From Chara braunii (taxonomy: Eukaryota; Streptophyta; Charophyceae; Charales; Characeae), in NCBI GenBank assembly GCA_003427395.1, contig BFEA01000261.1:1328498-1366152 (forward strand): a stretch of 37,655 bases of DNA, given 5' to 3'. The first letter of the stretch is position 1; each line of letters starts with the position of its first letter. The notes beneath the pieces are model-generated. The model saw only the letters and a program-made list of their open reading frames with translations, ran no database searches and had not been told where the DNA came from. Made by a program: the position numbers and the translations under genes. This document shows positions 26,422-34,627 of the stretch, piece after piece.

Positions 26422-26521
26422 CTTCACCAGAATAGAACGTCGGGTCATTATCGCTGCATCTGGACAGAACCTCGTGCCAAATACAGCAATAATGACCGGG
26501 CATTGAACTATTGGCGTGAAG
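26422..26521. mobile_element. Palindromic MITE, family E (copy 2)
   Basis: CTTCACCAGAATAGAACGTC at the left and the degraded inverse ATTGAACTATTGGCGTGAAG at the right. The core TCATTATCGCTGCATCTGGA ... CCAAATACAGCAATAATGAC matches copy 1. The preceding CTACCATCTTCACC also matches the left flank of copy 1, so the element may be longer than the palindrome. Confidence 0.75.
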
Positions 26522-26867
26522 ACCGTAAAACCCACAGGAAGGTAGTTCTTTCTTTTCCAAGTGCTCGTAAATATAGGTAGGGAGTGGCACATGAATCATG
26601 TGAAGCAAAGCTGAGTAATGCTCTTCGTACATCTACCAGGAATGGACCCCAGCCTCTTTTCATCATGTGGGGACATATGAAACGAGGTCCAACACAACAC
26701 CAATGGAGACATTTGCGTGACAAAAGCAAATAAATTTACTTGAGGCTAACTGGACTCAAATATCCGACCGCTAAGCTGAGCCCACGGGGCAAACGGTGAG
26801 CGGCAGTTCTCGCCTCCGCTCTGGCTTGAGTAGTGAAAGCCAGAAAAGAGAAAGAAGTCGGCCATTT
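26522..26867. other. Unassigned intergenic DNA
   Basis: CCGCTAAGCTGAGCCCACGG at about 26769 resembles an inverted tRNA/SINE A-box region; otherwise nothing recognised. Confidence 0.35.
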
Positions 26868-27010
26868 TACGTGTATGGACCTGGCTCAGTTCGTACACCC
26901 TATGAACTGTCTGTTGAAATACAAACCCAAGTTCTTTCCTTTCTTTTCCTTTTCATTACGAATCAGAAACCAAACGGCACAGACAGGACAGTAAGGGCGG
27001 AATCGGAGAA
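26868..27010 (+). mobile_element. SINE family 1 head, degraded
   Basis: GGCTCAGTTCGTACACCCTA TGAACTG...GAAATACAAACCCAAGTTC keeps the A-box region of the SINE; the B-box is lost. Confidence 0.55.
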
Positions 27011-27164
27011 GACAAACTGAATATTCACGCTGTACAGAAGCAGGATAGCTTGACAAATTTAGTATCATCACCGACACACGTCTTCCACTCTACTCTTCTG
27101 GGACTGGTCTCTATCTGAAGCTGCCACAATGATACTAAGACAGTAAAATTACTTTCTCAGGACA

Positions 27165-27275
27165 AAGTCAGGTTCCAGCGGGTGCTGCTTCCTACCGATA
27201 GATGGAGCGTCCCCGAGGGTGCTAGCAGTGTCTGCTCTTATCAGCACCCCTAGCAGCAGCAGCTCGGGCTGTTTC
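27165..27275 (+). mobile_element. SINE family 3 copy, partial
   Basis: GTTCCAGCGGGTGCTGCTTC, CCGATAGATGGAGC, then GTGTCTGCTCTTATCAGCAC CCCTAGCAGC, in the same order as 32785-32902; no A tail. Confidence 0.65.
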
Positions 27276-27383
27276 GAAGCACGTGCCGCTCCCCCATGAA
27301 TAGATTGGAGCACTTATCCTTAAAAAAACAGCTAGTTGATCAGGTTAACCCACAGGGACACCGGACAAACATGTGACATGCGG

Positions 27384-27480
27384 GGGCTAGGTCCCACTCA
27401 CACGAATTAAGCGATATTGACCGTAGATAGCAAAGATCGACGGGCAGATTCTCGTAATCCATGCAAGTGGGACCTTGCGC
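27384..27480. mobile_element. MITE type C, copy C7, TSD CGG
   Basis: GGGCTAGGTCCCACTCAC and TGCAAGTGGGACCTTGCGC ends, interior GAATTAAGCGATATTGACCG. CGG at 27381-27383 and 27481-27483. Confidence 0.9.
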
Positions 27481-27499
27481 CGGGCTGCAAATACCTGGA

Positions 27500-27984
27500 A
27501 CTGAGCTCGGCCTAACGAGTCATAAGATCAGAAGGACACATCATCAGGCAGAGTTTCCACGTGACCACTGGGTTAGTAGGAGGTAGGAGCCCTAGAAGTA
27601 GGGGGAGGGTGAACAAAGCAGCCCGGAGGGGAAGATGGTGCTCCAGGGTGGGAACTGACACGGCCACAGGCCCTAGCAGACACTGTACTTATAAGATGTA
27701 TCCAAGGGACGCTAGACCCGGTTTCCAGCAGGTGTCACTCCCCACAAATAGATGGATGGAGCAACTGGACAGGCAAACCCTCAATTCCAGTGGTTATCTT
27801 ACCACCACCGGAATAGAGTCGGGGCCGGGGTCCTCACAGTCACAGTCTACCCGGATAAAGATAATTGCTGGGTGCATTACCCAGTTCAGCTTATGGGGAA
27901 CACACCGCTGAGGGGACCACCCGGCCGAGCTTGACTGACCCAAAGTTCAATACAGATGCAAATAGACAAATAAATTAAAGTAAT
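27500..27984. other. Unassigned DNA with a SINE 3 fragment
   Basis: GGTTTCCAGCAGGTGTCACTC CCCACAAATAGATGG at about 27719-27754 matches the SINE family 3 centre. The rest is unassigned. Confidence 0.45.
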
Positions 27985-28062
27985 TCTGAATCAAATAGGG
28001 TCGGTCAGTTCTATGATGATACCTCAACGCACCTCAAGTCCGTGGCCATTCGGTTTTTTTCC
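27985..28062 (+). mobile_element. SINE family 1/2 tail fragment
   Basis: TCTGAATCAAATAGGGTCGG TCAGTTCTATGATGATACCT CAA...GTCCGTGGCCATTCGG matches the shared SINE 3' end. Confidence 0.6.
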
Positions 28063-28785
28063 CCTTCTTTTTTCAAAGAAGCACTGGACAAAGTCCTGCT
28101 TCGTGGACATGGAATGGGGCTAACAGGCTAAATGTTGCGTCGCGGACACGAATTACTCTACTCGACTGCCCATGGTAAGGGCTGCTTCTCCACTTGAAAA
28201 AAACTGCACCCTACTCAGCTCACCACGGATAAAACAGAGCCATCACAAAAGGGACTACGGCTTATGGAGACTGCCCTTTTTTTTTTTTTTTTTTCATTAA
28301 TATTTTTATTATAACTGTTTTTCTTTTTCCACCCCCAAATGCCTGTTGCAGACTCATTTCGATGTGAGGCAGAAAACGAAACACGAAAATTACAGCATCA
28401 CATATACACAGATGTGACACCAAAATAATCTCTCTCTCTCTCTCTCTCTCAGAGTCGAAACGAAAACCTCGGAACAGGACAAAAGAAGTTGGTGCCATTT
28501 GGACACTCAAAAACCTCCTCCACCCCACAATGCCTCTTGCAAACCCAACAGGGGTCTTGCCTGGCCAGTAGATCGAAAACAAGACAAGCGTCCCCTATGT
28601 CGCCGATCACCCCCATCCCATGGCTGGGTGTTCAACCAGTGGCCCTCTAGGGCCATCCTCCAGTCACAATCAGGACCTTTAACGGCAACTTCTTACCCTT
28701 CTCGTCCTGTTTCCTGACCCCTTTCCGGACCCCTTTTGACCCCTTTCCGGTCCCCTTTCTTCACACCTTTTCTGACCCCTCCTGT
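28063..28785. other. Unassigned DNA with simple repeats
   Basis: T-runs at 28053 and 28276, (TC)n at about 28430-28450, and a short tandem of TGACCCCTTTCCGGACCCCT type at about 28714-28777. No gene recognised. Confidence 0.45.
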
Positions 28786-28866
28786 ATTATAATCCCGTGC
28801 CCAATGGACCACGGATCAGACTGATCAGACCCGATACTACACTTGACCTTAGCCAAAAGGCGGATC
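28786..28866 (-). pseudogene. U2 snRNA 5' retrocopy, lacks first nucleotides
   Basis: On the minus strand: CCGCCTTTTGGCTAAGGTCA, AGTGTAGTATCGGGTCTGAT, CAGTCTGATCCGTGGTCC, then ATTGGGCACGGGATTATAAT, which may continue into the next U2 stem-loop. It is 5' truncated by about 10 nt and has an internal deletion. Confidence 0.8.
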
Positions 28867-28974
28867 TTTTTCCGTTTTCCTGCCCTTCTGACCTCCAAAA
28901 GCGGCCTTCCCAACAGATGTCCAACAGCTGAGTGTCGGAGCGAGCCGAGGACCTATATATCCCCCTTTTCCCTG

Positions 28975-29142
28975 GGGCGTGGTCGCACTAGCAAAGAGGA
29001 TCGGATCGAATGTCTGAATCTGGTCGAGGTTATGGAGATGTGCAGGAAATCGAGATTGAACTGCTCTTCTGCATCTCTGCATAAAACACGTCCAGATTCA
29101 GGAGCTCGATCCTATCCTTCTTGCTACAGTGGGACCTCGGCC
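28975..29142. mobile_element. MITE type A, copy A8, TSD CTG
   Basis: GGGCGTGGTCGCACTAGCAA left; TTGCTACAGTGGGACCTCGGCC right. Interior TCGAGATTGAACTGC and ACACGTCCAGATTCAGG. CTG at 28972-28974 and 29143-29145. Confidence 0.9.
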
Positions 29143-29305
29143 CTGGACGCCTTGAAGTGCATGCTGATTGTACAAACTCCATAATTTGGACGCTGAGTTT
29201 CTTTTTCTTGTTCCACTGGACACAGCCAACGTAACGCGAGGGATGTGGAAACCACTCCTCCAGAAGAACACGCGTTGTGGAGGTCCAGTCTTTTCAGCCG
29301 TCCCG

Positions 29306-29479
29306 GGGCGAGGTCCCACTAGCAAAGAGGATTGGATTAAGCTCCTGAATGTGGACGTGTTTTGGGAAGAGATGCAGAAAAGCAGTTGAATGTCGATTTC
29401 GTGCATCTTTCCGACATTCTCGTCTGGTTTCACACGCTCAATCCAATTCTAACTCTCTTTTGCTAGTGGGACCTAGCCC
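29306..29479. mobile_element. MITE type A, copy A9, TSD CCG
   Basis: GGGCGAGGTCCCACTAGCAA and TTTGCTAGTGGGACCTAGCCC ends. GAATGTGGACGTGTTTTGGG internal. CCG at 29303-29305 and 29480-29482. Confidence 0.92.
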
Positions 29480-29482
29480 CCG

Positions 29483-29812
29483 GAAAGACCCTCAAATCAT
29501 TGTATCGAACAGGACTTCAGCACTCGACATGTCCACCATGGGTTCTTTTATATTTGTGGTATTTCCCCCCCTCAAAAAATAAAGTGCTACCATCAGCCAG
29601 ACAGACATATCGTCGTCATTCTAGCCTATAAAAAAACAGACATGCCATCCCCGTCACCGAAAGCGTGACCGGAAAAAAAAAAAGAACGTGACCGGCAATA
29701 CGGTCAGATACACGCACGACCATGTCCACCGGTCCGAGAGCTCGGAGATCGCGACAATTTTGTTGCGGATTAATAAGTAACGCCATTGTCGGAAAATATA
29801 CCACATTGGCAC
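29483..29812. other. Unassigned intergenic DNA
   Basis: Short direct repeat GCGTGACCGGAAAAA / ACGTGACCGGCAATA at about 29663-29702. No gene recognised. Confidence 0.4.
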
Positions 29813-29815
29813 CAG

Positions 29816-29983
29816 GGGCGCCGTCCCAGTAGCAAAGAGGATCGGATCGAATGCCTGAATCTGGACGTGTTTGGGGAGAGGTGAAGGAATCGAGATTGAA
29901 CTGCTTTTCTGCATCTCTCTGCATAAAACACGTCCACATTCAGGCATTCGATCCGATCCTCTTTGCTAATGGAACCTCGTCAC
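29816..29983. mobile_element. MITE type A, copy A10, TSD CAG
   Basis: GGGCGCCGTCCCAGTAGCAA and TTTGCTAATGGAACCTCGTCAC ends. The long arms GAGGATCGGATCGAATGCCT and GGCATTCGATCCGATCCTC are perfectly complementary. CAG at 29813-29815 and 29984-29986. Confidence 0.9.
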
Positions 29984-30085
29984 CAGAGTTCTGCACAAAA
30001 GAAGAGACTCAGTACGTAGGACATGTATATTGCGGCATACCTCGTATATATATATATTGCGGCATAGAGGTGGTGGCTATACTGA

Positions 30086-30258
30086 GGGCAGGCCAAGTCC
30101 CACTGGCAGCATTAAGTTTCCTCAACGCCCGAATCCGGACGTGTTTGTGGAGAGGTGCGGTTGAGGAAACTCGACGCGATGTTCTGCACATCTCCACAAA
30201 CACGTCCAAATTCGTGCATTGCGAAAAACTCAACACTGTGGGAGTGGGACTTTAGCCC
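30086..30258. mobile_element. MITE type B, copy B4
   Basis: GGCCAAGTCCCACTGGCAGC and GGAGTGGGACTTTAGCCC ends, CCTCAACGCCCGAATCCGGA inside. The left end carries an extra GGGCA, so no duplication could be scored (right flank CGG). Confidence 0.85.
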
Positions 30259-30908
30259 CGGAATGGTGGAATCGTCGTAGCTTGCCACGTCATGTTTTTC
30301 TCTTTTTTTTCTTGAAAAACAAAAGCATTTTGGTGGCGACGTACAACGATCAAACATCTCCTCCCCCCCCCCCCCCCCAGAGGAGGAGGATATGGCGGCA
30401 AAGGCGTTGGACATACGCAGAGATTGAAAGTGGGGGAAAAAAAAAAAAAAAAGCAAAAAAAAAAAAAAAGATGGAATCACGTTGTTATCTTCAGACAGAT
30501 GATGATGACGATTCAAAAGCCACACTCTGTCGTCGTTTCCATTTTTTATTTTATTTTATTTTATTTTCTCGTCGTTTCCGTTTTAGCTTTTCCACTCCAG
30601 GAGCCGTTCGTTCAGCGCAATTGCTAGCTATCATAACGGGCCTGGCCACACCCCTGTTGAAACGAAATAAGAGCGCATGCATCTTCCGCAGAAAGCGGTA
30701 AGATGCATCCGTTGCTATTCATAGTAACAGATGCACGACGCCGCATTGCCATTCTTTGCGGGAAGATGCCACCCCTCCTATACTTTTATACTTTTATCGC
30801 TTCCGCTCTCTGCGGGCAAATGCACCCGCCCGTACTACTTCGTCGTTTGCACAGAGTGGTGTGGGTGTGGAGAGAGGCCCACTGTCGCTTCATGCTCCAA
30901 CTGGCCTA
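30259..30908. other. Unassigned DNA with C-run, A-runs and hairpins
   Basis: C-run at about 30363-30379, A-runs at about 30437-30468, (TTTTA)n at about 30545-30566. Stems TGCATCTTCCGC / GCGGTAAGATGCA (30678-30707) and GTTGCTAT / ATAGTAAC (30711-30728). No gene. Confidence 0.5.
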
Positions 30909-31011
30909 CCTTCTTCCCCCGAATACAACGTACGGTCATTGCAGCTGCATCTAGACTGAAAGATGCCTCAAATACAGCTACATTGACCGTCCGTTGTATT
31001 CGGGCGAAGAA
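30909..31011. mobile_element. Palindromic MITE, family E (copy 3)
   Basis: CTTCTTCCCCCGAATACAAC and GTTGTATTCGGGCGAAGAAAG are inverted ends. Core CGGTCATTGCAGCTGCATCT ... CAAATACAGCTACATTGACCG. Confidence 0.8.
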
Positions 31012-31019
31012 AGTATAAA

Positions 31020-31260
31020 GCTCAGTTGGTATATAGCTCAGTTGGTAGCAACTTGGTACACACCACTTTACTGTTGAAAACCAGACCTTAGCTCTTTATT
31101 TGACCCACCTTTCAGTCTAGATACAGCTATGATGACCGTACGTTCAACTCCACTGGAAGCAGATGAGAAAAAACAAAAAAAAAAACTGCAATTCAGAATT
31201 ACCTAGGGCTGGTCAGTTCAAATTACGACATTTCATGGCCGTAGCTCTTTATTACAAAAA
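31020..31260 (+). mobile_element. SINE family 1 pieces with a family E fragment
   Basis: TATAGCTCAGTTGGTAGCAA is a tRNA-like A-box head. CAGTCTAGATACAGCTATGA TGACCGTACGTTC (about 31113-31145) is half of a family E palindrome. GAATTACCTAGGGCTGGTCA GTTC...CATGGCCGTAGC is the shared SINE tail. The composite suggests a SINE split by an E element. Confidence 0.6.
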
Positions 31261-31321
31261 AACAAAACAAAACAAAAAATCGCTTCACGCTCCAGCTGAA
31301 AGAAACACTTCCAAGAACGGG

Positions 31322-31396
31322 TCCCACTTAATTTGTTTCTTTGCTTTCTTTCGTTAGTCCACCTCGGTTCTTTTTCTGTATTGTNTTTNTTTNTTN

Positions 31397-31427
<31 letters not shown>

Positions 31428-31560
31428 NTTNTTNTTTNTTTNTTTNTTTTNTTTTNTTTTNTTTTGTGTGTGTGTGTGTGTTGTTGTTTTTACGTTCCCA
31501 CTCAATTTGTTTCTTTGCTTCCTTTCGTCAGTCCAACTCGATTCTTTTCTTTTGTTGTTT
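31322..31560. repeat. Direct repeat around an N-rich poly(T)/(TG)n tract
   Basis: CCCACTTAATTTGTTTCTTT GCTTTCTTTCG... and CCCACTCAATTTGTTTCTTT GCTTCCTTTCG... lie 175 bp apart. Between them are poly(T) with many ambiguous bases (31385-31465) and (TG)n (31466-31480). The sequence here is unreliable. Confidence 0.85.
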
Positions 31561-31773
31561 TTCGTGATCTTTGTTTTAAAAGGGGGGCGGCGACAGCCTT
31601 GTCAGCTATCTATCACATTCGGGAAACTGACCGCCCCCCCCAGGTAATTGAGGAGTTTCGTCCATACAGGTTCCATCTGGATTCGATCTGAGGTCTGCAT
31701 TTAACAGTTTGTGGGTGTATCAACGGAGCTAACCCCATCGGTGCTTCCCAATCGTTTTTTTGGTCACTCAGAA

Positions 31774-32075
31774 AACTACCTCAGATTACGCACACCGACA
31801 AGCCATAGATCAGTAATCTGCCTTGTCCAGTGGGGCCGCACACCCCATGAGGCATGTTGTACACCACGTGCGTGCGTCCTCCTGGGGCCACCCAGTTCGT
31901 TTTTTTTTCGGTTGATTTCTTTGGCCCCACTCAATTTGCCACCCGTAACAACCTCAGATTCCGCAGGCGCCGGCGGCCAGGGATCAGTGATCGATCTCGT
32001 TCAGTGGGGACCACACACCCAACGTGCGGCATGTTTGTTGTCTACCACGTGCCCTACTCATGGCGCCAATTGCCA
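31774..32075. repeat. 173-bp period diverged tandem duplication
   Basis: Copies share CCTCAGATT, CAGTGGGGNCCGCACACCC-like, GGCATGTT and TACACCACGTG / CTACCACGTG blocks. A 200-codon plus frame (31711-32313) spans both but follows the duplication, shows no domain, and is not called as a gene. Confidence 0.75.
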
Positions 32076-32462
32076 CTACTCGAAATTCGAGTATTTATCT
32101 CACCGAGTACCACCACGGTCAGATCTGATAATCGCACGACCGTCGTCCAGCCACGTCGAAAAAAGCGCCCCCCCCCGCCCCCACCCCACCCCAAAGAAAA
32201 AAAACTACTTCAGGTCGAGAGGCATCTTGTGGAACCTCACCCCTGCGTCTATTTATAAGTGTATTGGAAAAAACAAAGATCGCATACTTATTTGTACATA
32301 TATACCCGTATAGCACGCACCTGCGCTTTTGTGCCGTCCCCTGTTTTTTCGCGAGGGAAAAACAAAAACACGACCAGCAAAGAAGGGGGGGCCACTTCAA
32401 CTCGTCTCTTCAGCAAGTCTAGGGTCACTGCGGCGGCAAAAAGACGCAGCTCACCTCCGCTC

Positions 32463-32710
32463 TCCCTTCTCGGTGAAGGAGGATTGGCAGGTGGTAGAGC
32501 CGCGAGGCTTGGCTTGAAGTTAACCCCGTGAGGAGTTGCTTTCATCTCTTTTTCTCTTTCTCCTATACCCCTCCACAAGAGAAAATAGATTTCTCTTATC
32601 AGTGAAAGAAGGATTGGCAGGTGGTAGAGCCGCGAGGCTTGGCTTGAGGTTACTGCCCTGCCCTGAGGAGTTGCTTTCATCTCTTTCTCTCTTTCTCCTA
32701 TAACACATCC
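32463..32710. repeat. 130-bp tandem duplication
   Basis: GGATTGGCAGGTGGTAGAGC CGCGAGGCTTGGCTTGA occurs at 32481 and 32611, each followed by GAGGAGTTGCTTTCATCTCT and CTTTCTCCTATA. Confidence 0.92.
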
Positions 32711-32784
32711 ACTAGGCAGGAACCTCCCACTCTTGTTCTGATTGTACTCTGATACGGCTCAAGTTCATTTTGTAAAGGGACGGT

Positions 32785-32902
32785 GGACCCGTTTTCCAGC
32801 AGGTGTTGCTCCCCACCAATAGATGGAGCCTCTCCCCAGGTGCTAATGGTGTCTGCTCTTATCAGCACCACCAACACAGGCAGGAGTGTTAAAAAAAAAA
32901 AA
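32785..32902 (+). mobile_element. SINE family 3, best copy, A tail
   Basis: CGTTTTCCAGCAGGTGTTGC TCCCCACCAATAGATGGAGC ... GTGTCTGCTCTTATCAGCAC CACCAACACAGGCAGGAGTG TT and a 12-nt A tail. No tRNA-like boxes seen in the visible part, so the head type is unknown. Confidence 0.7.
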
Positions 32903-32910
32903 GGAAAAAC

Positions 32911-33030
32911 ACAAAGATTCACATAAACCGCCCTACCCCTCCACAGGGAAAAATACAAACACAAAGGTTCACATAAACCGCCCTACCCCTCCACAAGGAA
33001 AAATACAAAGGTTCACATAAAAACCGCCCA
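32911..33030. repeat. About 50-bp tandem repeat, 2.5 copies
   Basis: ACAAAGATTCACATAAACCG CCCTACCCCTCCACAGGG recurs at 32961, with a shorter third copy at 33005. Confidence 0.92.
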
Positions 33031-33170
33031 CTGCAAAACAACCGGATCTTAACTTGGACGACTTCCGACGAAGAGGAACTCAAAGTAAAGTGATTAATCA
33101 CGGATGAACTATTAACATACAGCCTGTTCAATGAAGATATTCGGACTTACCTGGGCCCAGCTGCAACCAG

Positions 33171-33262
33171 GGGCTAAGTCCCACTACTGACGTTGATTCT
33201 TCATTTCTGGCTTCCGAATCTACGGTAAGATTTTGAAAATTCGGGTAAATGGGACTGGGGCC
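33171..33262. mobile_element. MITE type C, copy C8, diverged, TSD CAG
   Basis: GGGCTAAGTCCCACTACTGA left, AAATGGGACTGGGGCC right, internal GAATCTACGGTAAGATTTTG. CAG at 33168-33170 and 33263-33265. The sequence at about 33596-33635 is a related locus without the insertion, which confirms the boundaries. Confidence 0.85.
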
Positions 33263-33279
33263 CAGATGAAAACAATGAA

Positions 33280-33450
33280 GTAACTCGGAATTACCTGGCC
33301 GGGGGGGGAGCAGTCTGTTCAACAGTCATATCTCAAGGCTGTCATCCCTTACATAAAAACAAAAACAAAGGAAAGAAAAGAAAGATATAATCGGGGCCGA
33401 GGTCCCACTGGCAAAGAGGATTGGCTTCTGGACGGGTTTGTGGAGAGGTG
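33280..33450. mobile_element. SINE tail plus truncated MITE type A (A11)
   Basis: GGAATTACCTGGCC...CAGTCTGTTCAACAGTCATA TCTCAAGGCTGTC is the SINE tail. GGGCCGAGGTCCCACTGGCA AAGAGGATTGGCTTCTGGAC (from 33394) is a type A left arm that stops at the SINE head CAGCTGAGTTAGTACACCCA. Confidence 0.7.
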
Positions 33451-33595
33451 CAGCTGAGTTAGTACACCCATGACCTCGTTTATCCAGCCGGCGCATAACA
33501 AAAAAAAAAAAACGAAACAAAAAAGACTTTACCATAAAAATTCGATAAAGTATAGTCAAGAAAAAACTAATTGGCCTACTGGCCCCAGGTAATTC

Positions 33596-33850
33596 CAGCT
33601 GAAACCAGATGGACACAACACAATGAAGTAATGAAGTACTTCGGAATTACCTGGGGCCAGTCTGTTCAATGATGGTCATATCTTTTTTTTTTTTTTGGTA
33701 CTAGAACAGCAAGGCTGTCACCCCTTACAAAACAAGGGAAAAAGAAAATATAATTGGGGCCGAGGTCCCGCTATCAAAGAGGATTGGATTCTGGACGGGT
33801 TTGTGGAGAGGTGCAGAATCTCAAAATTGATCTAGAAACAGATCTAATAT
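33596..33850. mobile_element. Second SINE tail plus MITE A12 (left arm only)
   Basis: GGAATTACCTGGGGCCAGTC TGTTCAATGATGGTCATATC (T-run inserted) GGCTGTCACCCCTTAC, followed by GGGCCGAGGTCCCGCTATCA AAGAGGATTGGATTC (33757-33833). It repeats the arrangement at 33280-33450, so the pair is a local segmental duplication. Confidence 0.7.
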
Positions 33851-33855
33851 AATCG

Positions 33856-34010
33856 GGGCAGAGGTTCCCACTCGCAAAGAGGACTGGATTCTGGACGGTT
33901 TTGTGGAGAGGTGCAGAATCTCAAGATTGATCTGATTTTTTTGTGCATCTCGGCATAAAACACATCCACATTCAGGGCTTATTCCAATCTTCTTTGCGAG
34001 CGGGACCTCG
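33856..34010. mobile_element. MITE type A, copy A13
   Basis: GGGCAGAGGTTCCCACTCGC AAAGAGGACTGG and TCTTCTTTGCGAGCGGGACC TCG, with CTCAAGATTGATCTGAT in the loop. A duplicate of its right end (TTTGCAAGCGGGACCTCCAA AAGAACG) lies at about 34071. Confidence 0.8.
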
Positions 34011-34627
34011 AAAAGAACACTGAATCGAAACCATAGGCACTCCTTCCCTCGGCGCAACAAGTGAAGTACCTTTGCAAGCGGGACCTCCAAAAGAACGTTG
34101 GAAAAAAAAAAAAAAAGAACGTTGAACTGAAACGAAGGACATAAGGCCTCGGGAGCTCCTGTATACAACACTCTACACTCATTTGGACATCAGGAATACA
34201 ACAACAGGCGCATGGCGCAGCAAACACAACCGTCTGAAGAAGAAGAGAGCAGAGCAGCAGCCTATATACATCAACGGCCCCGCGGGACCACAGCAAGATA
34301 TAAAAATAAACGACTCAAAAAGCGTGACAAAACAAGTGAGAATTAAAAAGTTTGGTCACTAAGCTAATGCGGGGTGCATCAAGACGAAACAGCGAAATTC
34401 GATTCGTTTTTTTTTTTCTTTCTATCATATATTCTCAACGTCCCACTGTTCAAATCGACATGATTCTTCAACGTGGCGGACACACCATCTCCATCTGCTG
34501 TTGACATCGATTATTACGACGGCGGCATCGACAAGCCAACACCAAAATTCGTACCATCGTGAGATGGCACATATTTGTAGTACATGAGGCGCTCCGTTCA
34601 GTTTTCAGGCCAGATACATTGCACACT
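34011..34627. other. Unassigned intergenic DNA
   Basis: Apart from the MITE-end duplicate at about 34071-34130, no gene, RNA or repeat recognised. Confidence 0.4.

Noticed and set aside
5655-28866. Functional U6 or U2 snRNA genes
   Set aside because: All copies are truncated, mutated, interrupted or A-tailed, and none shows an intact gene with promoter and terminator.
31020-31090. tRNA gene suggested by TATAGCTCAGTTGGTAGCA
   Set aside because: No T-arm or B-box at the right distance and no acceptor pairing; it matches the SINE head.
31711-32313. 200-codon plus-strand ORF
   Set aside because: It spans a diverged tandem duplication, has no recognisable domain, and its length is within chance expectation for the window.
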